Assembly (NCBI GenBank): GCA_037951105.1
Contig: JBAMJV010002982.1
Span: forward strand, 62,001-126,000
Origin: Echinarachnius parma
Taxonomy: Eukaryota > Echinodermata > Echinoidea > Clypeasteroida > Echinarachniidae
Length of the DNA: 64,000 nt
Direction of reading: 5' to 3'
The position numbers were made by a program, and so were the translations under genes. Positions 56,601 to 64,000 of the stretch are shown here, in pieces. Each line of letters starts with the position of its first letter. Position 1 is the stretch's first letter. The notes beneath the pieces were generated by a model that was not told where the DNA came from, did not search any database, and saw only the letters and a list, made by a program, of their open reading frames with translations.

Positions 56601-59600
56601 GCTCTGCTTGCCATGCATAAGGACTGCGCTATTCATGAGGGGCAATTTTTTGTATGGACCACTCTTCATAAGTCGAGAAAGGTTTCATAATTCATAAGGA
56701 TCATTATTTATAAGGAGCGCTCTTCATAATCAGAAAAAAGGGTCGCTATTCATAATACAAAATAAGGGTCGCTAATCAAAATAATAACAGGTGACCCTCT
56801 TCTATTATGAATAGCGACCCTGATTTTGTTTCATGAATAGCGACCCTCTTCTGATATTATGAATAGTGAGCCTCACATCATATTATAAATAGCAGCCCTC
56901 ATTTTGTATTATGAATAGCGACCCTCTTCTTACATTGTGAATAGCGACCTTTACTTAGAATTAAGAATAGCCACCCATATCACACGTATGTGCACGCTGG
57001 AAAACCTATGGGCGCTGCCATGTACGGTACGCGACCGGCCTTTCCCGTAACATTTTTCTTGATTTTTCTGTCGAGTTGTCTTATTGGCTTACTGAGACAT
57101 CTCTCTGATTCTTTATCCAATCAGAATAGTTATAAGATGTTTTAACAAAAACGGCTACGATCAGCTGATCGTCAGCTTTCAAATGATATACAAATCAATG
57201 GACAATTTTTTTTTTTTCAAGACTTTAGTAGGCCGCGAAGATTGGGTGAAAATGCAAGTAAAAAGAGCCAAATTTCAAGGTTATTTTCAAATTTAAATAT
57301 TCAAATTTCTAGAGTTTTTACATAAATTAGGTTTTCATGGAAGTAATGTTCTTTGTTTATATTTTCATCATCATATTGACAGTTGCAACTCTTAAATGTC
57401 AGTTTTTAAGCTATAACTTTCTGAAGTTAGGAGAAAAATATCAAATTTTCGAAAAATTCGGACAGCCGCATTTTTATTGCACTTTATATCGACCGTGGAA
57501 GGAAATACGGACATACACGATGTGTTTTAGGAAAATTAGATATGTATTTATAAATAATTCACAAACAACTTGTCGTTATTTTGTTTTATTTTCTAGATAT
57601 AAAATTAACAATTCACTCTAAAAGCAGCTGAGGCAACATTCGTGCGCGACTCCATTGGGAGTTTAGCCATGTCTAGCGGCGTGGCTATCCTTCGCCATTG
57701 CATGTTACGCAAATTCCAGCATGAATCTAAACCAATGAGTGCGCGGAACTCACTCACGCCGTCACAGCGTTATGAGCAACAAACTCGGTAATTTATTTAT
57801 TATCTGATTATGAAATTACATTTAAACTAGTGAAATCGATGTCAGATTTACTATTTAATCCAGGTAAGATGTTTTATCTAATTTATTTCATTTTAAAAGC
57901 TGTTATTTTGTGTTATTCGAAAAGTTCGACGGTAAATCAATGACGAGGGGCAAAGCACGTGAAATTATTCAGACCGCCGTAAGCAGCTGGATAGCGATGC
58001 TGACGCGCTCGGGTATGGTCTTACGCGCAGAACCGTATGATTTGTTGTTCATGAGATTTACGGCTAACAATTTTTCTGAGGAATTTAGCTAAAAACTGAC
58101 TATTTAAGAGTTGTAACACCCAATCAATAAATCAAGAACAGGTCCCAAATATTACATTTATGACACTCGCTTTGTCGGGAAAACTCTAGGTTTTTCAATA
58201 TTTCGTCTTAAAAATAGGCTTTTAATTCATCCGTGAAAGCCTTTTTGTCATATTTAACCCCTTTTTAAATGTCTTATATAAATGTGAATATTCAGTTAAA
58301 TTGAATACAAACATATCGATAAGAAAGAGTAGGATAAGAAGTTTGTTGTAAAATGATCCATATTTCTTCCACAATGCTGAATTTCTAAATAAAAGAGAAA
58401 TTATGAAAGCTAGATTGAGTTCCGAGTTCAAATTGACGCAACGTTAAGCGGTACGATTGCTCGCAGAGTTTACACTAGATCATTGCACGCGCAACGCCGG
58501 AAATGCGCGACGCTGATTGGTGCCAGCAAACACTGTTGTGTCATTGGGGTATCATGGCAGCGAGCATAGAACTTCCATACGTTGTGTACAACGTGCACAT
58601 ACGTGATCAGTCGTGATCGACCCCAAATATGAATTTTAAAAGGTGACCCTTCCTCTACATTATAGCGGCCCCTATTTAGGGTTATGAATAGCGACCCCTA
58701 TCAGTAGTGATCGACCCCAAATATGAATTTTAAAAGGTGACCCTTCCTCTATATTATGATAGCGGCCCCTATTAAGGGTTATGAATAGCGACCCCTATCA
58801 GTAGTGATCGACCCCAAATATGAATTGTGATTGAGTGACACTCCCTCTTCATTATGAATAGCATCTTTATGTTTAGGGATCGTTAAATTTGTCTTTTCTG
58901 TCTTCATCAAAAGTATAGCTAAGTTTTTTTTCCAAAGGCATGTATTGCTACTTTTGATGAATATATAACTGGATGTGCAGAGATCAAGAGGCTCAGCCTA
59001 TTCATATGTCTGAGCCCGATGCAAGTTATCATGGGCTGGTGTATTCAAAACATGTGTTAGGCCAAGATCAAATGTCTTCTTTATTATGCCTCCGCCAACG
59101 AAGTGGCCGGAGGCATTATGTTTTCGGGTTGTCCGTCCGTCCGTACGTACGTCCGTCCGTCCGTCCGTCCGTCCGTCCGTCCGTCCGTCCGTACGTCCGT
59201 ACGTACGTCCCGTTTTCGTTCTCGCGATATCTCAAGAACCGGTTGACTGATCAATTTCAAACTTGGTATGAGGGTACATATTGGGGTGACAATGATCTGA
59301 TTAGATTTTAGGGGTCATGAGGTCAAAGGTCAAGGTCACAGGACTCAATATATATGCAAAAATGCCTCGTTCTCGCGATATCTCAAGAACCGGTTGACGG
59401 ATCAACTTCAAACTTGGCTTGAATGTACATATTGGGGTGACAATGATCTGATTAGATTTTGGTGTTCATGAGTTCAAAGGTCAAGGTCACAGGACTCAAT
59501 ATATGTGCAAAAATTCCTTGTTCTCGCGATATCTCAAGAACCGGTTAACAGATCAATTTCAAACTTGGTATGAGTGTACATATTGGGGTGGCAATGATCT

Positions 59601-62600
59601 GGTTAGATTTTGGGTTCATGAGGTCAAAGGTCAAGGTCACAGGACTCAATATATGTGCAAAAATGCCTCGTTCTCGTGATATCTCAAGAACCGGTTGACG
59701 GATCAATTTCAAACTTGGTATGAGTGTACACATCGGGGTAGCAATGATCAGATTATATTTTGGGGGTCATGAGGTCAAAAGTCAAGGTCACAGGACTCAA
59801 TATATACAAAAATGGCTTGTAATGGCAACATTTCAATCACTGAATGTCAGATTTCAATCAAACTTGGTACCTGAATGTTTCTTAGGGAACCAATGTAGCC
59901 ATCAAAGTTTGGGGTCATATGGTCAAGGTCACAGGACTCAAAATATATGAAAAATAAACAAAAATTAATTCAGTGCACATTAATTTGGGCTTGATATTGA
60001 AATCGCGTGATAGCGGAGGCATAATTTTCGACTGCGCGCAGTCGAAGATCCATCTAGTTTATATCTGAAATACTTTATCTGTGTTCCAGATGAGGAAGCC
60101 CCAGAATTCCCTGAATGCCAAGAGGACATGAGACTTACCACCAATCCTGGTCAAAGCTTTGCCACAGTAGCGTATGCTATCAGGTCTACTGATAATAGTG
60201 GAGCTGAGCCGTCAGTGACCGCAGATTTCACCTCCGGAGATAACTCAGAAATGGGAACAAGATCTGTGACAGTAACAGCAACAGACGCAGCAGGAAACTC
60301 AAATAGTTGCTCCTTCAACGTAGTAGTTGTGGGTAAGATCATTATATAAGATATAAACTATTGATAAGCCTTGAGTCTGCATTATTTCAAATTATTTTGT
60401 TATAATTAGTATTTGTATGTAGTACCAATTTATGTAATATTTATCTAGTTCAAGTGTTATTTCTACAGACTTCTTGTTCATGCTCCAGTTAAAAAAGTTT
60501 AAAAATATGAAATGTCCACTAAGAACCAAAATTGTGATATCAGGCCCAGGAACATATTCTGGTTTAAGAGCAGCAATGTGAATAATCTTGCTGAAGGACA
60601 AAAAATGCTGGGGCATCTATTTGTTCAGAAATTTTGACCCAGCGATTGGAAGTCAATGCCCAGCATGCATACATATCGAAAAAAATAAACTAAACTCCTG
60701 ATTTTCACTTATCAGGGTCTGCTTGCCATGCATGAGGACTGCGCTATTCATGAGGGGCAATTTTTTGTATGGACCACTCTTCATAAGTCGAGAAAGGTTT
60801 CATAATTCATAAGGATCATTATTTATAAGGAGCGCTCTTCATAATCAGAAAAAAGGGTCGCTATTCATAATACAAAATAAGGGTCGCTAATCAAAATAAT
60901 AACAGGTGACCCTCTTCTATTATGAATAGCGACCCTGATTTTGTTTCATGAATAGCGACCCTCTTCTGATATTATGAATAGTGAGCCTCACATCATCTTA
61001 TAAATAGCAGCCCTCATTTTGTATTATGAATAGCGACCCTCTTCTTACATTGTGAATAGCGACCTTTACTTAGAATTAAGAATAGCCACCCATATCAGTC
61101 GTGATCGACCCCAAATATGAATTGTGATTGAGTGACACTCCCTCTTCATTATGAATAGCAGTCCTTATGTTTAGGGATCGTTAAATTTGTCTTTTCTGTC
61201 TTCATCAAAAGTATGGCTAAGTTTTTTTTCCAAAGGCAGGTATTGCTACTTTTGATGAATACATAACTGCATGTGCAGAGATCAAGAGGCTCAGCCTATT
61301 CATATGTCTGAGCCCGATGCAAGTTATCATGGGCTGGTGTATTCAAAACATGTGTTACGCCAAGATCAAATGTCTTCTTTATTTATATCTGAAATACTTT
61401 ATCTGTGTTCCAGATGAGGAAGCCCCAGAATTCCCTGAATGCCAAGAGGACATGAGACTTACCACCAATCCTGGTGAAAGCTTTGCCACAGTAGCGTATG
61501 TTATCAGGTCTACTGATAATAGTGGAGCTGAGCCGACAGTGACCGCAGATTTCACCTCGGGAGATAACTCAGAAATGGGAACAAGATCTGTGACAGTAAC
61601 AGCAACAGACGCAGCAGGAAACTCAAATAGTTGCTCCTTCAACGTAGTAGTTGTGGGTAAGATCATTATATAAGATATAAACTATTGATAAGCCTTGAGT
61701 CTGCATTATTTCAAATTATTTTGTTATAATTAGTATTTGTATGTAGTACCAATTTATGTAATATTTATCTAGTTCAAGTGTTATTTCTACAGACTTCTTG
61801 TTCATGCTCCAGTTTAAAAAGTTTAAAAATATGAAATGTCCACTAAGAACCAAAATTGTGATATCAGGCCCAGGAACATATTCTGGTTTAAGAGCAGCAA
61901 TGTGAATAATATATCTTGCTGAAGGACAAAAAATACTGGGGCATCTATTTGTTCAGAAATTTTAACCCAGCGATTGGAAGTCAATGCCCAGCATGCATTT
62001 AATCGCCTTAACATATCGAAAAAAATAAACTAAACTCCTGATTTTCACTTATCAGGGTCTGCTTGCCATGCATGAGGACTGCGCTATTCATGAGGGGCAA
62101 TTTTTTGTATGGACCACTCTTCATAAGTCGAGAAAGGTTTCATAATTCATAAGGATCATTATTTATAAGGAGCGCTCTTCATAATCAGAAAAAAGGGTCG
62201 CTATTCATAATACAAAATAAGGGTCGCTAATCAAAATAATAACAGGTGACCCTCTTCTATTATGAATAGCGACCCTGATTTTGTTTCATGAATAGCGACC
62301 CTCTTCTGATATTATGAATAGTGAGCCTCACATCATATTATAAATAGCAGCCCTCATTTTGTATTATGAATAGCGACCCTCTTCTTACATTGTGAATAGC
62401 GACCTTTACTTAGAATTAAGAATAGCCACCCATATCAGTCGTGATCGACCCCAAATATGAATTGTGATTGAGTGACACTCCCTCTTCATTATGAATAGCA
62501 GTCCTTATGTTTAGGGATCGTTAAATTTGTCTTTTCTGTCTTCATCAAAAGTATGGCTAAGTTTTTTTTCCAAAGGCAGGTATTGCTACTTTTGATGAAT

Positions 62601-64000
62601 ACATAACTGCATGTGCAGAGATCAAGAGGCTCAGCCTATTCATATGTCTGAGCCCGATGCAAGTTATCATGGGCTGGTGTATTCAAAACATGTGTTACGC
62701 CAAGATCAAATGTCTTCTTTATTTATATCTGAAATACTTTATCTGTGTTCCAGATGAGGAAGCCCCAGAATTCCCTGAATGCCAAGAGGACATGAGACTT
62801 ACCACCAATCCTGGTGAAAGCTTTGCCACAGTAGCGTATGTTATCAGGTCTACTGATAATAGTGGAGCTGAGCCGACAGTGACCGCAGATTTCACCTCGG
62901 GAGATAACTCAGAAATGGGAACAAGATCTGTGACAGTAACAGCAACAGACGCAGCAGGAAACTCAAATAGTTGCTCCTTCAACGTAGTAGTTGTGGGTAA
63001 GATCATTATATAAGATATAAACTATTGATAAGCCTTGAGTCTGCATTATTTCAAATTATTTTGTTATAATTAGTATTTGTATGTAGTACCAATTTATGTA
63101 ATATTTATCTAGTTCAAGTGTTATTTCTACAGACTTCTTGTTCATGCTCCAGTTTAAAAAGTTTAAAAATATGAAATGTCCACTAAGAACCAAAATTGTG
63201 ATATCAGGCCCAGGAACATATTCTGGTTTAAGAGCAGCAATGTGAATAATATATCTTGCTGAAGGACAAAAAATACTGGGGCATCTATTTGTTCAGAAAT
63301 TTTAACCCAGCGATTGGAAGTCAATGCCCAGCATGCATTTAATCGCCTTAACATATCGAAAAAATAAACTAAACTCCTGCTTTTCACTTATCAGGGTCTG
63401 CTTGCCATGCATAAGGACTGCGCTATTCATGAGGGGCAATTTTTTGTATGGACCACTCTTCATAAGTCGAGAAAGGTTTCATAATTCATAAGGATCATTA
63501 TTTATAAGCAGCGCTCTTCATAATCAGAAAAAAGGGTCGCTATTCATAATACAAAATAAGGGTCGCTAATCAAAATAATAACAGGCGACTCTCTTCTATT
63601 ATGAATAGCGACCCCGATTTTGTTTCATGAATAGCGACCCTGTTCTGATATTATGAATAGTGAGCCTCACATCATATTTTAAATAGCAGCCCTCATTTTG
63701 TATTATGAATAGCGACCCTCTTCTTACATTGTGAATAGCGACCTTTACTTAGAATTAAGAATAGCCACCCATATCAGTCGTGATCGACCCCAAATATGAA
63801 TTTTAAAAGGTGACCCTTCCTCTACATTATAGCGGCCCCTATTTAGGGTTATGAATAGCGACCCCTATCAGTAGTGATCGACCCCAAATATGAATTTTAA
63901 AGGTGACCCTTCCTCTATATTATGATAGTGGCCCCTATTAAGGGTTATGAATAGCGACCCCTATCAGTAGTGATCGACCCCAAATATGAATTGTGATTGA
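38594..64000 (+). CDS. Hyalin-like secreted protein: signal peptide, sushi, HYR repeats (partial)
   Basis: Exons: 38594-38666, 41460-41693, 44229-44471, 45869-46117, 50053-50295, 51474-51716, 53001-53243, 54434-54676, 55960-56202, 60090-60332, 61414-61656 and 62754-62996; the gene runs off the window. Every internal exon is phase 1-1, so exons can be added, lost or skipped without a frameshift. HYR domains are immunoglobulin-like folds found in sea urchin hyalin, an extracellular adhesion protein of the embryonic hyaline layer. The sushi domain before them is also found in complement-type proteins. The product is inferred to be secreted and adhesive. It could equally be an immune-type sushi-HYR protein. 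No transmembrane exon is seen in the window. Confidence 0.92.
39480..39791. mobile_element. Short inverted-repeat element, related to 7502-7818
   Basis: The left end GGGGGGTGCTTCACAAAGAT and the right end, complement GTGGAGTGTTTCACCAAGAT, both lead into CTAAGTTGAACT. TTTACCA-like flanks on both sides are a possible target duplication. Confidence 0.6.
40204..40316. repeat. Hairpin element
   Basis: CACTGGCGTAAATCTGTTCG pairs exactly with CGAACAGATTTACGCCAGTG, continuing through GCACAATGC; total 113 bp. Confidence 0.75.
41460..41693 (+). CDS. HYR gene exon 2: sushi/CCP domain
   Basis: The acceptor is TTTCACAG|GC and the donor is TTGG|gtaaga, phase 1-1. Encodes ECTGLGVPADG, then GETIQFTCNPGYLLKGQSH, ITCNEEF and TPECLG. 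Four cysteines in CCP order and the GYLLKG turn identify the fold. The tryptophan usually found between Cys3 and Cys4 is absent, replaced by an aromatic FDFFTF stretch. Confidence 0.88.
41743..42017. mobile_element. Inverted-repeat element
   Basis: GCAATCCTGCACTTTAGTAG pairs with CTACTAAAGTGCAGGATTGC, and inner arms GCTAACTTCAA and complement also match. The centre has three to four tandem AGATTTAGTGGCTGTA words. Confidence 0.75.
42114..42191 (+). repeat. tRNA-like sequence (SINE head or tRNA pseudogene)
   Basis: Acceptor-stem halves GTCTCTG and CGGAGAC pair with one wobble. TGGCCTAGTGGTGAAGG fits an A box and GGGTTCGAGTCC a B box with a paired T arm. No proper anticodon stem forms, so I do not call a functional tRNA. 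Confidence 0.5.
42759..42823. repeat. Three CGTATCCGAATTCTGATACG repeats
   Basis: Three adjacent 21-bp units; the third contains the perfect palindrome GTATCCGAAATCGGATAC. Confidence 0.6.
43618..43790. repeat. Degenerate AATGACGTCATAATAA minisatellite
   Basis: About seven loose repeats of TCATAATGACG and TCGTCCATAC words, several containing a CRE-like TGACGTCA. Confidence 0.45.
44229..44471 (+). CDS. HYR domain 1
   Basis: 81 codons, phase 1-1. Encodes DRESPVFTKCQEDMSLPTNP, a GADPSVTADFSSGGDV block, then VTVTATDAAGNEATCSF and VVVTG. The VTVTATDAAGN signature and two cysteines define the HYR domain. It is more diverged from the array copies than they are from one another. Confidence 0.93.
44697..44885 (+). 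pseudogene. 3' end of a CR1-like LINE
   Basis: Encodes APSVEAFRRHLMEGTK and a stop at 44745, the typical C-terminus of CR1-like ORFs, then a 3' UTR and a GAAGAAGAAG tail. Confidence 0.5.
45010..45096 (-). repeat. tRNA-derived SINE, minus strand
   Basis: On the minus strand, TTGTGGCTCTTTGGTTTGAG (A-box-like) is followed 30 bp on by CAGGTTCGATTCCAGG (B-box-like). Confidence 0.5.
45237..45728 (+). repeat. Three tandem 164-bp tRNA-derived SINE units
   Basis: Units start at 45237, 45401 and 45565 with TCAATAGGGCCTAGTA. Each holds an A-box-like CTCAATGCAACAGTTAGAGT and B box GGTTCGATTCC (altered to GGTTCAGATCC in unit 3), then TTATCTTTGTTTATTTTTCT and TTTTGTGAAACAGTTTG. Removal returns the HYR1-HYR2 distance to about 1.15 kb. 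Confidence 0.75.
45869..46117 (+). CDS. HYR domain 2
   Basis: 83 codons, phase 1-1. Encodes DNEDPEITCPNAADMVFPTL, then DNSGTAPQVAYSPVSGSQ and VTVTATDAAGNEKQCTF, ending VKG. It is two residues longer than the others and clearly diverged, so probably the older type. Confidence 0.93.
46737..47291. mobile_element. TTAA element with perfect inverted ends
   Basis: TTAA followed by AGTGATCCAGGTAAAGTGTC, mirrored exactly by GACACTTTACCTGGATCACT and TTAA. It is inserted in a TTAA of the HYR spacer (TATTAAGAATAGCC), as comparison with other units shows. No transposase. Confidence 0.9.
47429..48062. mobile_element. Second TTAA element in the same spacer
   Basis: TTAA, AAGGGACATTCCCTCTTTT at the left and AAAAGAGGGACTGTCCCTT, TTAA at the right; 634 bp, non-coding. 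Confidence 0.85.
48191..49926. mobile_element. hAT-like element with internal tandem units
   Basis: Ends CAGTGGCGTAGC and GCTACGCCACTG, flanked by GGCTCAAC at 48183-48190 and 49927-49934. Other HYR spacers show the empty site AAGAGGCTCAGCC. Inside are three roughly 290-bp tandem units with GAGGGAGCGAAGCGACC (about 48230, 48598 and 48896). No transposase. Confidence 0.85.
50053..50295 (+). CDS. HYR domain 3 (first array copy)
   Basis: Begins the near-identical series: DEEAPEFPECQEDMRLTTNP, GESFATVAYVIRSTDNSGAE, VTVTATDAAGNVNSCSF, VVVVG. It has PSV and NVNS where most later copies have PTV and NSNS. Two cysteines, phase 1-1. Confidence 0.95.
51474..51716 (+). CDS. HYR domain 4
   Basis: Array copy, phase 1-1, 81 codons, with VAYAIRS and AEPTV variants. 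Same acceptor TGTGTTCCAG and donor GTGG|gtaaga as its neighbours. Confidence 0.95.
53001..53243 (+). CDS. HYR domain 5
   Basis: Array copy identical to domain 4 at protein level except VAYVIRS. Phase 1-1. Confidence 0.95.
54434..54676 (+). CDS. HYR domain 6
   Basis: Array copy, protein identical to domain 4 (VAYAIRS). Phase 1-1. Confidence 0.95.
55960..56202 (+). CDS. HYR domain 7
   Basis: Array copy, protein identical to domain 4. The upstream tract reads ACTTAATCTG where others read ACTTTATCTG. Phase 1-1. Confidence 0.95.
56983..58605. mobile_element. 1.6-kb DNA element with CAC...GTG ends and 4-bp duplication
   Basis: CACGTATGTGCACG at the left is the exact complement of CGTGCACATACGTG at the right. 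Further partial pairing runs through TATGG and GCTGCCATG. ATCA flanks both sides (56979-56982, 58606-58609) and occurs once in intact spacers (CATATCAGTCGTG). 4-bp duplications and CAC ends recall Chapaev-type transposons, but no transposase is seen. Two short frames (57337-57621, 57910-58092) are unrecognised. Confidence 0.85.
58610..58800 (+). repeat. Two copies of the 93-bp spacer sub-repeat
   Basis: Two tandem copies of the unit from GATCGACCCCAAATATGAAT to CCCCTATCAGTAGT. The same sub-repeat occurs once at about 51065 and 54030, twice at about 52500, 55455 and 63780, and is missing at about 61100 and 62440. Confidence 0.85.
59086..60057 (+). mobile_element. Helentron-like non-autonomous element, copy 4
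   Basis: ATGCCTCCGC start, long GTCCGTCC microsatellite (59128-59210), four to five internal units with AGGTCAAAGGTCA sites, inverted GCGGAGGCAT at 60013-60022, hairpin TCGACTGCGCGCAGTCGA, CATCTAG end. Intact HYR spacers (CTTCTTTATTTATATCTG) are the empty site. The filled site differs only by two extra Ts. Confidence 0.8.
60090..60332 (+). CDS. HYR domain 8
   Basis: Array copy with GQSFATV (others GESFATV) and AEPSV. Its acceptor lies only 32 bp after the end of the Helentron-like element, keeping the TTATCTGTGTTCCAG tract but not the DNA further upstream. Phase 1-1. Confidence 0.94.
61414..61656 (+). CDS. HYR domain 9
   Basis: Array copy with VAYVIRS and AEPTV, protein identical to domain 5. 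Phase 1-1. Confidence 0.95.
62754..62996 (+). CDS. HYR domain 10
   Basis: Array copy, protein identical to domains 5 and 9. It is the last exon in the window; the donor GTGG|gtaaga is followed by a further spacer with two sub-repeats, so at least one more unit is likely beyond the end. Confidence 0.95.

Larger units (their letters stand above)
50296..64000 (+). repeat. HYR tandem array, 1.3-1.5 kb units
   Basis: Exon-to-exon periods are 1421, 1527, 1433, 1526, 4130 (1529 after removal of two insertions), 1324 and 1340 bp. Introns and spacers are near-identical between units. The spacers carry a GAATAGCGACCC minisatellite. Steps of about 93 bp reflect 0, 1 or 2 copies of a sub-repeat beginning GATCGACCCCAAATATGAAT. 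The array continues past the window. Confidence 0.92.

Noticed and set aside
57337-58092. Two short frames as transposase fragments of the 1.6-kb element
   Set aside because: No catalytic motif or recognisable domain; lengths are within chance for AT-rich DNA.
51439-63006. Repeated 95-residue minus-strand frames over each HYR exon
   Set aside because: They are antisense shadows of the HYR exons; no splice or promoter evidence on that strand.
51883-63387. Repeated 74-residue minus-strand frame in each array spacer
   Set aside because: Recurs only because the introns are near-identical copies; no domain and variable length between copies.
50300-64000. Regular GAATAGCGACCC repeats resembling a CRISPR-like array
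   Set aside because: The units are degenerate, spacing is irregular and the context is a eukaryotic intron; it is a minisatellite.

Overview
This is animal nuclear DNA, most likely from an echinoderm (sea urchin-like). The signs are spliced genes with GT-AG introns, a tandem family of phase 1-1 HYR (hyalin repeat) exons behind a signal peptide and a sushi domain, and a dense load of LINEs, tRNA-derived SINEs and small DNA transposons. The species is not provable from the sequence alone.

Two genes lie on the + strand. (1) 1828-28856 is PINK1, the mitochondrial Ser/Thr kinase of mitophagy, in nine exons that I could join in phase into 668 codons. The conserved marks are an Arg-rich mitochondrial N-terminus, a membrane segment, a glycine loop, LAIK, HRDLKTDN, DFG, APE and the C-terminal regulatory helices. 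Exon 8 is split by a complete CR1/L2-type LINE (about 15269-20069) whose 1039-residue endonuclease/reverse transcriptase frame is open. (2) 38594 to beyond the window end is a secreted, hyalin-like protein: signal peptide, one sushi/CCP domain, then at least ten HYR exons at 44229, 45869, 50053, 51474, 53001, 54434, 55960, 60090, 61414 and 62754. The last eight are near-identical 243-bp exons in a tandem array whose introns are also near-identical.

Layout: 1-1827 is the PINK1 upstream region with CRE-like sites and a three-codon upstream ORF. 1828-28856 is PINK1, with introns packed with foldback, TTAA-flanked, hAT-like, pogo-like and Helentron-like elements. 28857-38593 is intergenic, with a degenerate LINE, two Helentron-like elements, a local duplication and a 660-bp purine tract. 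38594-64000 is the HYR gene.

Most notable: the starts of PINK1 exons 2, 4 and 7 (3' splice site plus first codons) each exist in extra upstream copies (four, one and three), and the end of exon 8 is tandemly duplicated. Four copies of a Helentron-like element with no target duplication carry arrays of AGGTCA direct repeats spaced by one base, which is the nuclear-receptor DR1 pattern. The HYR array has stepped periods of about 1.33, 1.43 and 1.53 kb, explained by 0, 1 or 2 copies of a 93-bp sub-repeat. After subtraction of inserted transposons, even the long HYR-HYR gaps return to about this size.
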